Assembly: GCF_004210375.1 (NCBI RefSeq)
Contig: NC_134828.1
Coordinates: 21,878,400-21,942,399, forward strand
DNA: 64,000 nucleotides
Source of the DNA: Tachypleus tridentatus
Lineage: Eukaryota; Arthropoda; Merostomata; Xiphosura; Limulidae
Direction: 5' to 3'
Positions 1 through 13,400 of this stretch are shown here, piece by piece. The notes beneath the pieces are model-generated. The model ran no database searches and was not told the origin of the DNA. It worked only from the letters and a program-made list of their open reading frames with translations. Numbering within the stretch: the stretch's first letter is position 1; each line of letters opens with the position of its first letter. Position numbers and translations under genes: made by a program.

Positions 1-2215
1 CAATGTCTAATTTTATATTCCAATTGTGGAGTCTTTACTCTGTTCCCTCTTTTTGCATGACCCCAAGGTTTTCCAGTTTTGTGCTCCTGCATTTGGCTTT
101 GCATCTGCCCTATACATTTTTTCTGAATAGTCAGATCTTTTTCTTGTCTCCTTTACTCATTGGGCATTCATGCTCACCATTACATGGACAGTTGGCTTCT
201 TTTCACCCCTTCCTGCCATTCAGAAGACTTTACATTCAGACTTTGTTAGAGGAATTTAATACAAAAAAATAAAATATACTCTTCCACACAGTATTTCATC
301 CATCTAGAGGTGGTTTTCAATTCCAGGTTAATTTGGGCCAAACTTTCCATTGTGCTTTCAGGTCATGGAATGAGTACTTCTTTAAAAACAGTTCTCCTCC
401 ACTAGTGCATGTGGGTATGTCTGTTTTAGGGGTGTGGGAATCTTTGGGATCACTCATTCCTTTAGGTCAGGCTCACATGCAGATCCTTACTGGTCCTTAT
501 GGGACTAATGGAGCATTTGCAAAGATGATCTAAATTGTCTGGTGGTTCTGTTGGCTTCAATTTGCAAGATGTTTGCTGGTGATTGAACAGGGTCAACATG
601 ACAGTAAGTGTCCCTCTATCATGCCCAGATCTAGAAATACATTTATGCTTCTCTCCATGGCTGGGGCACTTGTATAGAGAATATGGAATTCATATGCTTT
701 AGGACAGAAGAGAAAATTTCTCTTCACATCATTCTATTAGAACTTCTAGTTGTCCAGTGAACTATGACTCAGTTTCTAAGATTGTTACGAAGGAAGGGGG
801 TAATGCTTTATTCTGGCAATTTCAGAGTTATCTCGTACATTTCAAAAGAAGAGAGTATGTTTGTGGGTCTAAACATCAGATGATTCTCCTAGATTGTCAT
901 GTTCTGGTGTCCCAACAGAGTTCTTCTCATAGGATGGATACTTTTTCCTCAAGGTTTTGTATCTTTTGAGTTCCCTGGCAGCACCTCATTGGCCAAGCCA
1001 GCCCTAGTTTCCAATTCTCTAATATATTCAGGAGTGTCAACCTCTTCCACCTTTCTGGTCATGTCTCTTATGTGAGCCTTGGATAAATTTTTAATCTAGC
1101 AGTTGATGTCCTTTAACTTCACACCTGGTATTTATGCTGTCCATTGCACAATATTAGGGATTGACTTCTCAGGTGTCATCCTTATTGACATTTGTCATTT
1201 ATCAATGTTCTTTGAAAGTTAATCAATGCAAATGGTTTACTTATCATCAATGGTCTCTCATCCCACTGAGTTTCATGCCTCAATTTTTGACATGGTCATT
1301 TGGCAGAGGTGTAGTGCCTGTGGCTATTTCTCTGTATAAGACTGCTTTATCAGCTATTTTATTTCTAAGAGAAGAAAAGTTTCTGATTCCAGGGTTTGTC
1401 ATTACTTCTGAAATATTTTTGTGTTATCCATCCTCAACATCATTTCCAGATTCCTGATGAAGATGTCACAGTGGTTCACCATGCTTTATCTCGCCAATCT
1501 TTCACTTAAGACTTATTTTTATCTGTTATTAGCTAGTAGGCATTGGCATTTGCATTTCATGTTTACAGGACTCTTTACAGTTCCATTTATATTTAATTTT
1601 ATCCAGACATCTCTTTTCTATACAAAAATTCAGCAGCTAGAGAAGGAGATAAGATTTTCTCTCCTATTCATCACTCTTCCATTTCACATGGATATAACTG
1701 CTTGGATCCAGATCTTTTAGGCCCAGTTTGGGTTCTCTGATGTTATGGTATGTACTGAAATATTTTGGGGTCATGTTACTGTTTATCCAGTGGGATCTTA
1801 TCATGTCATGTGACTTATCCCCTGCCACTCTCACAGGTTGGATTTATCAAGTTGTTCATATGGTTTATTCTGGGTTTCCATTGGAGTAGTAGAGACTACT
1901 TCAAGTCTCATCTCAATAAGCTTGAGATACCTCAATGTCCCTGGCAGCTCAGTTCATTACTTATTGGAGGAAGTAGTACAGGCTTGTATGTGGATTACCC
2001 TAACACCTTTATATTGCACTATGTGCATGATTTACTTATTTCCTCTTCAGATATGTTTTAACTGTTCCTCCATGGCTATTCTGTACTCCCTGGCTCAATT
2101 GTAACAGATGAGTGACTTCATTTCTTTTGTGTTATTCTATTTATTTTCATGGACTCTCTAGTCATTATCATTTGGGTACCTCTCAGTGGCAAGTGTTGCC
2201 TGGACAGGTGTGTTT
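1..2215 (+). pseudogene. Decayed DIRS-like tyrosine-recombinase retroelement
   Basis: Conceptual translation in shifting + strand frames recalls, in order, reverse transcriptase (KVFQFCAPAFGFASALYIF near 60-130, the QF.A.PFG.A.A...F motif), an SQQSSSHRMDT stretch near 910-945 resembling the segment after RNase H, and a tyrosine-recombinase-like domain (SLYKTALSAILFLREE near 1315-1375, LSLKTYFYLLLAS near 1500-1545). Many stops and frameshifts make it non-functional. Base composition is less AT-rich than the flanks. The order RT then recombinase is that of DIRS elements. The left part is outside the window. Confidence 0.45.
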
Positions 2216-3700
2216 TTTTCCAAATCTACACAGCAGACAAATAAATAAAATTCTTAGTAACAATGAGATCTGTTGAGATGGGGCATTCCACAAGACCATC
2301 TTAGTGCTTTCTGGGTTGAACACAATTATTCAGTACCATACATAATATACAACACTGGATTGCCACTTCTAGACTACCATGAGGAAAGCATAATGGGATT
2401 TTTTCCCTTCCCTTCCAACCCCTTTATTCAATAAATCTGGGTTGGTTTGCTTGTTTCAAATAGGGAATGTAGTTCACCTGTGGCAGTCTTTGGAGCATCA
2501 TTCCTTGAGACCCTCCAATGTGAAATCTCCCATTTCTTCATAGTGAGACATGAGAGCCCTTACCGTTCCCAGTTTCTAGTTGCAGGAGTCCTGGGCAGAG
2601 GTCAGTTCCTCCTGAGTGATGTTTGAACACTTTGTTCTACTCCAAGAGAAGACTGCAAAGCTGGATATCCTCCCACCCATTACCCTAGATGAGTTTCCCA
2701 GATGTTTAGTAGGAGTAGGATTAGGCTATGTAAGAGCCTCCTATTAATTCCATTTCATAGATGTCACTTTGCCATCTGGTTGTTTTGAGCATAGTCCTGT
2801 TTGGTTCTTATGTTACTTTCCATGATCATGGGAAAGTCTCTTGAAGTTGTAATTCTATATGTAGAGCATCAAATCTTTGAGCCACTGGTTTAACTACTTG
2901 ATTCCACATCCTCCTCTTAATTTATAGGCAGAGGTGTTGCCTTGTGTCTCAATTTTGAGAGTTAGGATTTAGGTTTGTAATCTGAGGTCAGATGATCTTT
3001 TGTTTTCTTCAGGTTGAGTGAGCCATGAATGGGCCCAATAATTCCAAGTTTGGTTTATTGCATGTCATGCTATTTAGGTTGGGAGGGGGCTTGTCCACTT
3101 TTGTGTTGCATGCCTTCTCTTTGTAATTCAGGTGGCTCAACATGCAACATTATGTAACTCTCAGGCTGGTTATGGTTAATATCATATTACTGTCATCCAG
3201 TTGATATAACACTACAGCCCCCATGCCATAGTTGCTACACCTTAGATATTGCTTAGGATCCACAGCTTTAAAATTCCAATGATGAGAAAAGAGATCTCAT
3301 CTTCACGGTTGGACTGGATGATTCTTGTGAGTGATATATCCAGAAGAGATGCATCTGGTATTTCAGGAGGAACTAGTTTTAGAATAAATATCTCCTTGAA
3401 TATTTTTTCTCCCAATGTTATGGTTTTGATACTGTGGCTATATAGCATTTACTGCTCATGTTTTAGATTTGGTATTATATGGGAAAAGAGCATACACGTA
3501 TCTTTTCTAGAAGTGATGTGGACCCCAATACTGTGATATACCTCTTCTCAGTTTTGTTTTCTGTGTGGATCTTGTCCTCACTGGTCCTTCCACTTTGTCA
3601 GTGTGTTTTGGAAGTTTACATTTTTTCTATGCTACTGATAATAGTTACCTTCATTCACACTTAATTCCCTTCCTCCACTGTGGCTGTTGTGTGGATCTGA
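2216..3700. other. Uncharacterised repeat-like DNA after DIRS remnant
   Basis: The composition is like the preceding retroelement rather than the AT-rich DNA after 3700. Short open frames exist on both strands (e.g. 3242-3536), but I recognise no domain. It may be the 3' part of the same element. Confidence 0.3.
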
Positions 3701-5640
3701 TAATTTTTCAAGACTCAAATAAGTGAATAAGAAGTAATATCAGGGAGCTTATATACCAATCTAGTATAAAAGATGCATTGATGTAAGTGGAGAGTCATAA
3801 GATTAAAATCACTAAGGCATAATATAGTAGAGTATAAAAGACTAGAGAAAGTGAGGTATAATTTGTATCAATGTTAGATTGGCAGAGAAGAGAAAGTTTC
3901 GTTGGGATAAAGCTAATGTGCGAGAGGCAACAGGTGTTACCGGAAATACAGTTTTGGTGTAGGAAAATGTGAATGTATTTTACTTGTATGTGCAGTGCTG
4001 TAAATTATTGTTCTAGTTTTAATTTATGTGTAGTGCATTTAGTTTTATTCAAGCAACTTTTATATAAAATTATTAATTCCATTCTATATTTTGAGACTTA
4101 TACATAAAAGATGACAGTTTAAACTTTCTAGTAACTAATGATCTCCTTTAATAATACCTGACTTTGTTATTTATAACTGACTTAATACATAGTTTGGGCA
4201 GTATTATTATGTGATAACATTAGAATGTTCTCAATGATACTATGTTACTTATACATTCCATCAGTCAATGACATTTGTTTCATGACTTCTTTTTCGGTCA
4301 CACTTGTGTCAGTTTTTGTTTTTGAGTAAAAAATAGTTGGTTTCTGTTGTATAGCAACCATATGTCAAAATATGATGATTGGCTGTGAAATTAAAAACAA
4401 AAAAAAAATGGTGAAAATTATTGGAGAGCTGAAAAAAGCCTTGCATAAATTTAGTACACACTAAAGGTACCTGAATAACTGTAAACCTTCTGTGAAGTAA
4501 AGCTTAAATCATTTCTAAGATCTATTTTTATACCATCAACTCCATTCTCCTAAAGACAATGAATCATATTTTCTTAAGTTTTGAGCATCTTTGTATGGGT
4601 CACAACTCAAATAATAGTCGGATATTTCTTCATAGTGTTCTGTGCCTTATTGGAAAGAGTTGCTTCTCCTAACTTTGTAGAATGACAATTCATTATTTCT
4701 CAGATTGTGCCTTACTTTTAAACTGCAATTTAAAAACAAGAAGCTTTTTAACTTGAATAATTAAGGATATTCTGTCTTGTTTGAAATTTACTTTTGAAAT
4801 ATTCTAATGGGCCTTTAGTAAATCTTTTATGCTGCCAAAGCAATAAAACAATGTGCTACTGTTTAACATTAAATGTGTTGACTGGTTTTAGTGCATGTGG
4901 TAGTAAAGGGTAGTGATGATGAGTGAACCCAGTTTTTCTATGTATATATGAATTTTTCACTCAAAGATATGGATATGTAGACAAGACCCACAACCAATGT
5001 GATTAATATCAGTTATGGTTTTCATCAGGTCAGAAGAATTGGTGATTGATTCACTTACAGAAGACAAAGAATATAAAGTAATTTTGGGCAGTTTTGAATA
5101 ATTTATAGCAGGATGCAATTTGTTAAATTTCTAGTGGGAGGTGGAAGAAAGATCAAAACTGGATGGGGGGGGGGGGATCCAGGGGGAGTACAAGTTCCCA
5201 CAGCAGAGCCTGGAATATGGCCTCAACCACCATGAATTCATTGGAATTTAAAGGTAACACTGTGTTTAAAACTTTTCATTTTGTAATTGAACACAACTAA
5301 TTATATTGCTTCTTTGAAACTTAAATTTTCAAAATAAACTTAGCATAAAATGTATCTTCTCTATGCTAGAAGGGGGAAGCAAAACTCTGTATTTAAGCAG
5401 TATATCCTGTTTCAAATGAAAAAACCAAAAGTATTAGCCATTATGCCTTTTGTTATTTTTACAAAATTACAACTACATTAGCTCAGGTAGTAGACTTTTT
5501 TTTTTTAATTTAGTAGAGCTTAGTTACTGTTTAGGAGGGTTTTTATTGTTTACTGTTGGGTTGCCTCCTGGCAAAGTGGTGACCCTTGTGAACCACATTT
5601 TACGTATTTCTGAACATGGAAAGCATCAATGGGAGGACAA
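3701..5640. other. AT-rich intergenic DNA
   Basis: I see no gene, RNA or transposon signature. The only features are a G11 run near 5166-5176 and short A/T homopolymers. Confidence 0.5.
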
Positions 5641-6039
5641 TTAACCAAAAGTTTCTTGTGTGTTTAGGTACAAATTTTTTGCCCTGAAGCCACATTTCTC
5701 CTTGGCAGTAGATGCAGGAATTATACCAACAGAGTGATCAGCTCGTTTGGATTGTCTCCTAGGTGTGTTGTTATTTTCATATTTTCTGAACTGGTGTATG
5801 ATAAGGGAGCTTAAAGAACGTATTTTTATGGGTTTGGAGTTGTAAAATCTCAAGCTTTTACTCCATTCAAATAGTATTCTTTCATTTACTTCTGATGGTC
5901 TTGATAGAATGTCCAGTATGGGAGCATTTTCTAAGATACCATTTATTGATGTTGTCCAGCAATCATTATAATTGCTGATTGGAGAATTCTCCATATTTTT
6001 GTATTGTAGTTTCAGATGGTTCTTTGATAAACATCTCAC
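5641..6039 (-). CDS. Unassigned 132-codon ORF
   Basis: The longest open frame outside recognised genes and repeats (excluding the N run), ending TAA at 5641-5643. In DNA this AT-rich a random frame of this length is unlikely. It is hydrophilic and basic in its second half (NNNTPRRQSKRADHSVG) and has a GTG or internal ATG near its beginning rather than a clear start, so it may be a terminal exon. No family recognised. It could also be a fragment of an unclassified transposon. Confidence 0.3.
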   Translation of the reverse strand: MRCLSKNHLKLQYKNMENSPISNYNDCWTTSINGILENAPILDILSRPSEVNERILFEWSKSLRFYNSKPIKIRSLSSLIIHQFRKYENNNTPRRQSKRADHSVGIIPASTAKEKCGFRAKNLYLNTQETFG

Positions 6040-6457
6040 TTAAATTTTTCTTCAGTGCTTGTCTTTCATTGTACTAGCATCTGTTTTATTTGCATGTTTC
6101 ATAACATGTAATGCTTTTACAGCAGTTTGAACCTTACTTTCATTCGCGACATCAGTGGAGTTCCTTTTCCTGAAGAAACTGTGACAAATACTTAAGGGTG
6201 TCTAGTGCAACCCTCATGATAATTAATTCCAATAAACATAAAGCTTTTTATTTTTTAACTTTCAGAAATGGTCCAATACATTTTTTTTTGTTTTCGATAG
6301 AACATGCACATGAAGACAGCGAACTTGAACAATCATATTGTAAGTAAAAACAGAAGTTAGATGCTACATCCTGATGTTGCTTTTCATTTTGTGAAGGAAA
6401 AGATAGTCTTGATAATTATTAAAAATTAATGTCTGCAAATTCAGCACCAATTACATT

Positions 6458-6706
6458 TTATATCTGCAGTGTAAAGAAACACTCCAAAAAACGTCCATGA
6501 TCAGAATTTAACATTTGTCCAATTTCATGTCGGAAGAGATTGTTGTAACGTTTGGTAAACTTTAAATGTGATTCTGTGCTAACGTTGGTCTTAATCTTTT
6601 GCTTCCTATACAGTTTGGTAACATTTCTGTACGGTTTAATTCTGTCTTGATTGCATGATGTTGGAACATTTTGCAAATGATTAAATTTCCCATGATCACT
6701 TGCCAT
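6458..6706 (-). CDS. Unassigned 82-codon ORF
   Basis: Same strand as, and 420 bp upstream of, the 132-codon ORF. It starts at an ATG a few bases after an acceptor-like ACTCTAAAACAG and is rich in K, R and N. It contains two similar short motifs, SDHGKF near its start and SDHGRF near its end. No family recognised; together with the downstream ORF it may be two exons of one gene. Confidence 0.25.
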   Translation of the reverse strand: MASDHGKFNHLQNVPTSCNQDRIKPYRNVTKLYRKQKIKTNVSTESHLKFTKRYNNLFRHEIGQMLNSDHGRFLECFFTLQI

Positions 6707-7107
6707 TTAGCTGTTTTAGAGTAGGGTTCTCAGTTTGTAGTTTATGAAGTCCATTGATATACATATTTATAAAGCTAATTTTGTTTTCACTGATGTGACA
6801 ACATAAAATGTCATAACTTCCCAACCCTCCCGAAGGTTTTGAAACTGTTTAGAGCTGTGGAATCTCCCCATCCTTCAGCTGCACTGATTTGCAAATTGGT
6901 TAAACATACCCCTAGATATGTAAACTGCATTAAAAAGATTATAACAAAGACTTGCTTTTTTTTCTGGTCTGAAAGAAGTTATACTTGAGTGTTAAATCAT
7001 CACTTTCCAAAGGATACTTTATAAGTTTTAAAATGTTAAATTTTGTAAGTTATATCTCCCCCCCTTCTCCTTGATAAGAAATATTTATATATTAAGAAAT
7101 ATTTTCT

Positions 7108-7200
7108 TATAGCAAAGCCACATCGTGCTATGTGCTTGAGTCCACTGAGGGAATCAAACCCCTGATTTAGCATTGTAAATTGGTTAAGAAATAGTTACCA
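7108..7200 (-). mobile_element. tRNA-derived SINE fragment (second family)
   Basis: It contains AAAGCCACATCGTGCTATGT, a B-box on the - strand (GGGGTTTGATTCCC) and AGCATTGTAAATTGGTTAAG, matching a tRNA-like SINE I associate with horseshoe crab DNA. Truncated and diverged. Confidence 0.5.
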
Positions 7201-7680
7201 AGTTCCTTCAAAGTAAAACGATCATATTTTTGTCTTCAAAATTTGTTAATTTTCCATATTGCATTTGCCTTTGCTGCTGTAATTGTTTTAGCTAATTACT
7301 TTTGTTAACTATATAATTTAAAGCCAAATTAAATTATACTTAATATTTTAGCTTGGATGGATTATGCATTTGCAGGCTTTACTTGGTTTATGTACAATTT
7401 TGTATTTTTATTAAAATTTTCTTAAAATGAAACCTTGTATCATTAATTTTACAAAACATGAACAAACCACAAAAGAAATTCCATGAACTGTTTTTTAATT
7501 AAAGACATTTCTGATAAAGCAACAGTGAAATATTCAAGTGAACTAAAATTGGAAGTAGCATGACATGCAAGTCTCTTATCTTTCTTAATTGCAACCATTG
7601 TAGACTAAGACTGAAAGTGGAAGTACATTATTAAAGACTTCAGTTGTACCGAACTTCTCAATTTTTCTCAGTTTATTGTT

Positions 7681-7760
7681 GCAAAGCTGCGCAATGCTTA
7701 TCCTAGGGATCAAATCCCAAATTTATGCATTATAAACCTTCAAAGGTACCACTGAGAAAT
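7681..7760 (-). mobile_element. Older copy of second-family SINE fragment
   Basis: CAAAGCTGCGCAATGCTTAT followed by GGGATCAAATCCC and TTATGCATTATAAACC align with the fragment at 7108-7200. Strongly diverged. Confidence 0.35.
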
Positions 7761-7839
7761 ACTTTGTTTTAATACAATAACAAAATTCTGTAAAACGAAT
7801 AGAATGCGTCTGGCCTTGTAAGCCTCGAATGTTTTATTT

Positions 7840-10054
7840 TCGGAGTTCCACCTTTTGTAATTCATCGGATCTGCTGTTATAAAAACAGGGAGAGACAATT
7901 TCAATTAAAAACTCCAGTCAGATAAAATATAAAAACAAACTTTACTCTGTACACTCTGACTTGCATAATTATTTCTGTACAGTATATCAGTTTTAAACTG
8001 GTCATTGTCACGTTCATCTTATCTGTACTTTCACAACATACAAACGAAACTAAATACAATTACATATAGTGAAAAATGAGCAACTTAAAAAAAAATTAAT
8101 GTATTTCTGCAAATGTGATCAACTCAAAATGCCCAAATATACAATTATAATATTCTAATTAATATTAACACTTAAAAGTCACATTGAACTATTCCTTCCT
8201 AGTATTAATCAGGTGTACAAGTTATTAATACATGAGCAACAATTTTCATATATTAAAATAAACTTAAAGATGGGAATTTAATCCACAAATCTCCCTCCCC
8301 ATGGTGATAAAATATGAACACCATAGAAAACATTTTATCTGGACTGAAATTAAGTATTTAAATAAACCTAATTTTACAAAAACCAAGAAAATAAAAACCA
8401 GAACGCATAAGATTTCATTTTCTACTGCACCTGTGTAATAAACCTTGCAGTTCAAAACAGTTTTCTAATCATGTAACAACTAGAAAATTATTGATATAAA
8501 GATTTTGTTTTACACAGAATTTCAATTAATCCCATGAATATTATATAAATCAAATACCACAACAGTTTATTGTATACATGTGAATTTATAGAACAAACTT
8601 TTTAAACATTATGATGGTCAAGAGTTACCAACTATGATTTATGAACTTTATAAACTAATTAAGCAGTTCACTTATAAGATTTTATAATTTTAAATCACAT
8701 TTAAATAATTCAAAATCATCAGTACTGTATCTCAAAAAGTTTATCACACATATGTACATATTAAAAGGTCAACACATTCACAAGGTTGTTAACTTGTAGT
8801 CATTTTAATTCAAGATTTCTAATAATATAAATACTACACTTACAGATTATGCACTGTATAACAAATCCCTCTTGTCAGGATAAAAAATATTCTACAAGGA
8901 AGAACCACTAACAATATTTTAGAAGTTATATTTGGATCATTTCAGGACTAATTGTTTTTCTATTTATTACACACTAGTGGTAAAACCTTCAGGTATTAAA
9001 AATTGCAAACCAGTATTTTTGAAAAGCTGTACAGAGGTGTCTCAATCATAAATAACAGTAATTATGAAAGAAAGCAGTGTGAGAGTTCACAGCTTTTCAC
9101 ACAATAAAAAGTAGCAAAAAACAATGTGATGAGAGCTTGCTAATGTGGAATACAGATCATAGTTTAATGTGTAATATAGGTGTATACACGTAATTTTTCA
9201 AGAAACTTTTATAAGGAAGTAATGCACTGCATGTCAAAACTATTTTCTGTTGTAATTGGTATTTCAACCCAGCTACTTTTAAAAGAAACAAAACACAATT
9301 ACAAATATGTTACCTATAATATTTGGAGGGAAGAACCTCCTTGTTTCCAAGATTAATATCATTAGTGTCTTGGCTAAATATATTAATAAAACTATACGAG
9401 TAATTAAATGTTTTTGTTACACATTCTATTTAGCCTAAAATTTCAACCAGCTAAAAAATTATAAACAGAAGGCACTACACAACAAATGGGAAGACCACAT
9501 GTGATGTGCTCTATTAATTTTAAAAAAAACTGCATAGCTCAAACCGAAATAAGATTACCTTTCTAGTATTACACACATACACAACGTACTCCGGCACAAA
9601 AACACTGGATAGTGGAATACAACAAATGAAATGATTCTACAGAATGTTTCCTTTTGTACATAAGTAATTCACTTGTTTTATAATGGTATTTTCAGAGAAT
9701 TATTAAATATTTTGTTTTGCGCAAAGATAATTTACAATGCATTTTATAAACTAGTTGTTTCTTTTTATATTCAGCTCGTAGAAGTAACACTAGTCAACCC
9801 GTTTCACAAGGAAATAAAATATGGAATCACCATCACTATTTTCTAGAACAGCACGTAAATATGACAAATGATCACAACTTGGCACCTGGAGACTAATTTG
9901 GTATGATTAGCATGAGCTGGAGACACTCCCACACTGAAATTGAGCCAAACAAATGATTGTAGTTTTTAGCAATGTGATTTTTATGTTCAGAAGACTAACC
10001 ACTTGGTGTGAAAACAACATAACCCTGTACATTATTTACAGAATCAGCAAAGAC
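7840..10054 (-). other. Probable CACHD1 3' UTR and flank
   Basis: About 2.2 kb of AT-rich DNA downstream of the CACHD1 stop contains no ORF that stands out. TTTTATTTT near 7831-7840 gives AATAAA on the - strand and is one possible polyadenylation signal. The UTR extent is not fixed by sequence. Confidence 0.3.
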
Positions 10055-10421
10055 CTAGTGGGTGTCCACAATATGCACCTGTGCATGAGTTATATGCTCA
10101 CTATGGGGTGGAACTTCTGGTATAACTGTTTGTGATGGGTCTCTGAATGATGAAATCCCACCAGGCCAATGTCTGTTGGTTTGTAACCCAGAGGACCCAT
10201 AGTAAGATATAGGTGGTGTCACGCTGTGAGGGTGAGGATGTGGCACGGGCGGCAGGCTCGACTACAACTACTCATTGACTGTTGAGACGCTGGGACACGG
10301 TGCCAATCTTTTCCTATCAATAATGGCTCAAAATAAGGTGGCATGTGTTCTGAGTCCTCGTGGGGAGTCATGGTACTGTACCCATGATCACTCTCACCAC
10401 CTGCTGGCCTTCTATAATGCA
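10055..10421 (-). CDS. CACHD1: CACHD1 last exon, with a frame break
   Basis: It starts at CAAGCAG|TGCATT (10421; 10424 is also possible) with [16 protein letters not shown] and TPHEDSE, the conserved tail motif. That frame runs to a stop near 10219. The conserved C-terminus ([18 protein letters not shown] at 10057-10055) lies in another frame, entered around 10235-10246. One inserted or deleted base near the CG-rich stretch 10243-10258 would join them. No credible intron separates the two parts. Confidence 0.82.
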
Positions 10422-13400
10422 CTGCTTGCACGGTAAGGAGAAACAGGAACAGCATTCTCAAAACTTTGCAGTACTAAATTGGAATGAGCTACTGTGAAGA
10501 AAAAAAAAGGAGAAATTCCTTACTTTACTTTCAACACTGTTCACTGTCATTCTTACATATTAACACACTGTTCACTGTCATTCTTACACTGTCACTGTCA
10601 TTATTACACAATTAACACTGTTCACTGTCATTATTACACACACTGTTCACTGTCATTATTACTTAACACACTGTTCACTGTCATTATTACACACACTGTT
10701 CACTGTCATTCTTACACATTAACACACTGTTCACTGTCATTCTTACACATTAACACACTGTTCACTGTCATTCTTACACATTAACACACTGTTCACTGTC
10801 ATTCTTACACAAATAACACACTGTTCACTGTCATTCTTACACAAATAACACACTGTTCACTGTCATTATTACACAATTAACACTGTTCACTGTCATTATT
10901 ACACGTTAACACACTGTTCACTGTCATTCTTACACATTAACACACTGTTCACTGTCATTCTTACACATTAACACACTGTTCACTGTCATTCTTACACATT
11001 AACACACTGTTCACTGTCATTCTTACACATTAACACACTGTTCACTGTCATTTTTATATATTAACACACTGTTCACTGTCATTTTTATATATTAACACAC
11101 TGTTCACTGTCATTCTTAAATGTTAACACATTGTTCTTCATTCTTATACCTCAACACTGTTCAGTTATTTTCACATATTAACACAGTGTTTACTGTCATT
11201 TTTACATATTAATTATATCTTACATATTAAGACACTGTTCACTGTCACTGTCCTCAGCTTCTTACATATTTTTAACACAGTTCTCTTAAACTTCTGTTAC
11301 ATTTTAACACAATTCACCAGAACGTTTATCAAACATTTTGTAAACAACTTTGTTTTTGTTTGTAAATTTTTTTAACAGAAATAACTTAAAGGAGAAATGT
11401 GCTACACTCTTCCAACTAGCAGAGATAGTACTGTATACAAAGATAACACATTTAAGAAAAACTAAAACATATTATCTGTGTTCTATTTCTTTTTAATACA
11501 AGATAAAAAGCAAACCATAGGAAGCAATATGGGGAACACTAAAGAAAAAATATATATATATATATCTGAAATTGTGCTTTTTTATGTTTGGTGTTTTTTT
11601 GGGTCTGTTTTACATTTACTCTTCAGTTGAATGCACTATTTATTGTATTTTGCCTTCATAGATCAACTAATTTTGAATGCACTATTTACTATATTTTGCA
11701 GTGAGAAAGAGATAAACTAATTTTGAACGTACTATTTACTGTATTTTGCAGAGAGAGAGAGAGATAAACTAATTCTGAATGTACTGTTTACTTTATTTTG
11801 CAAATGAGAGAGATAAACTAATTCTGAATGTACTGTTTACTTTATTTTGCAGTGAGAGAGAGATAAACTAATTTTGAATACACTATTTACTGTATTTTGC
11901 AGTGAGAGAGAGATAAACTAATTTTGAATACACTATTTACTGTATTTTGCAGTGAGAGATAAACTAATTTTGGAATACACTATTTACTGTATTTTGCTGT
12001 ATCATAGATCAACTAATTTTGAATGCACTATTTACTATATTTTGCAGTGAGAAAGAGATAAACTAATTTTGAACGCACATTTACTGTGTATTTTGCAGAG
12101 AGAGAGATAAACTAATTCTGAATGTACTGTTTACTTTATTTTGCAATGAGAGAGAGATAAACTAATTTTGAATGTACTATTTACTGTATTTTGCAGTGAG
12201 AGAGAGATAAACTAATGTTGAATGTACTATTTACTGTATTTTGCAGTGAGAGAGAGATAAACTAATTCTGAATGTACTATTTACTGTATTTTGCAGTGAG
12301 AGAGATAAACTAATTCTGAATGTACTATTTACTGTATTTTGCAGTGAGAGATCAAGTAATTTTGAATCCATATACAAACCAGGATGAAGTTCTTCATGAA
12401 TTTCTGGTTCTTCTGGTTCATTATCCAGTTGAGCCATTGGAAAGGTAGCATTAGGTGCTGAGGGCATATAGTGAGGTGATGTACCACGTTGGACATGGTG
12501 TCGGTAACAGTAAAAAGTTAAAGCCAGAACCAGGAAACATGCCATGATTCCACCAGCTACTGGACCAACTGGAGTGCTTTTAATAGTTACCATCTCTTCC
12601 AGTGGGAGACCTTCTGGCCAGAAACATGGATGGATTAATGTACGCCCTCTACAGTTTGATATTCTAACTAGAAAATAATTAGAGCACTAAGCCTAATTTG
12701 CTTAGTCAGGACATACACAACATGAAAGGACCTTGAACTAAGAAAATAACACTGAAAGAATCATGGCAATGATTATATTTAAATTGTGTGGAAACACAGA
12801 TTTGAAAACAAGTTTTTCAATCTGTTCTTCAGATCTCTAATACTTTACATTTTGATCACTGTCCTGTGTTTTTATTCTATTTTTTAAATATAACATCAAA
12901 ATAACATATTAAACTTACTTCTAACTAAATCTTGCTATATCTGAATGAAACATTAGAACTCTGAAATCAAACTAGGAAGTAATGTTACAAAATATGCTAA
13001 GAATTTTTTAAAGAAAAACTGTTTTGATAACCATATTCAGCATGCTACATGTGAAAAAATTATAACATGCATATTTCAAGTTGTCCTTTTCATTTCTCAG
13101 TATTTTAACCAATCTAAAATTACTAGACTAAAAAACAATTCTGAGTGGTTAAGCTTAAATGAGGCTTAGCTTAAAGATGTTTTTTGTTCGTTGTTACCAT
13201 AAGTTGATTTAAAATGTAAGACAGGTAATTTTTTAAATTTTTTTTTTCAAATTGCTTGGCAAAAAGTTTCTTTGAAATACCACCAGTTCTGTGATCCTTT
13301 AGACACACAACACTGTAAACCATAAATACAATTACTGTCAACACCTATTATGTGAAGATAATTACAGAAATTTCAAATCCTTCCACAACACACACACTTG

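Noticed and set aside
3242-3536. Overlapping 68- and 95-codon ORFs on both strands
   Set aside because: No domain, splice context or family resemblance. Treated as part of the repeat-like region.
10494-10784. 96-codon + strand ORF rich in HCSLS repeats
   Set aside because: It is entirely the translation of the 31-bp minisatellite.
10536-11245. Regular direct repeats as a CRISPR array
   Set aside because: Units are contiguous with variable A/T junctions, there are no unique spacers, and the genome is eukaryotic.
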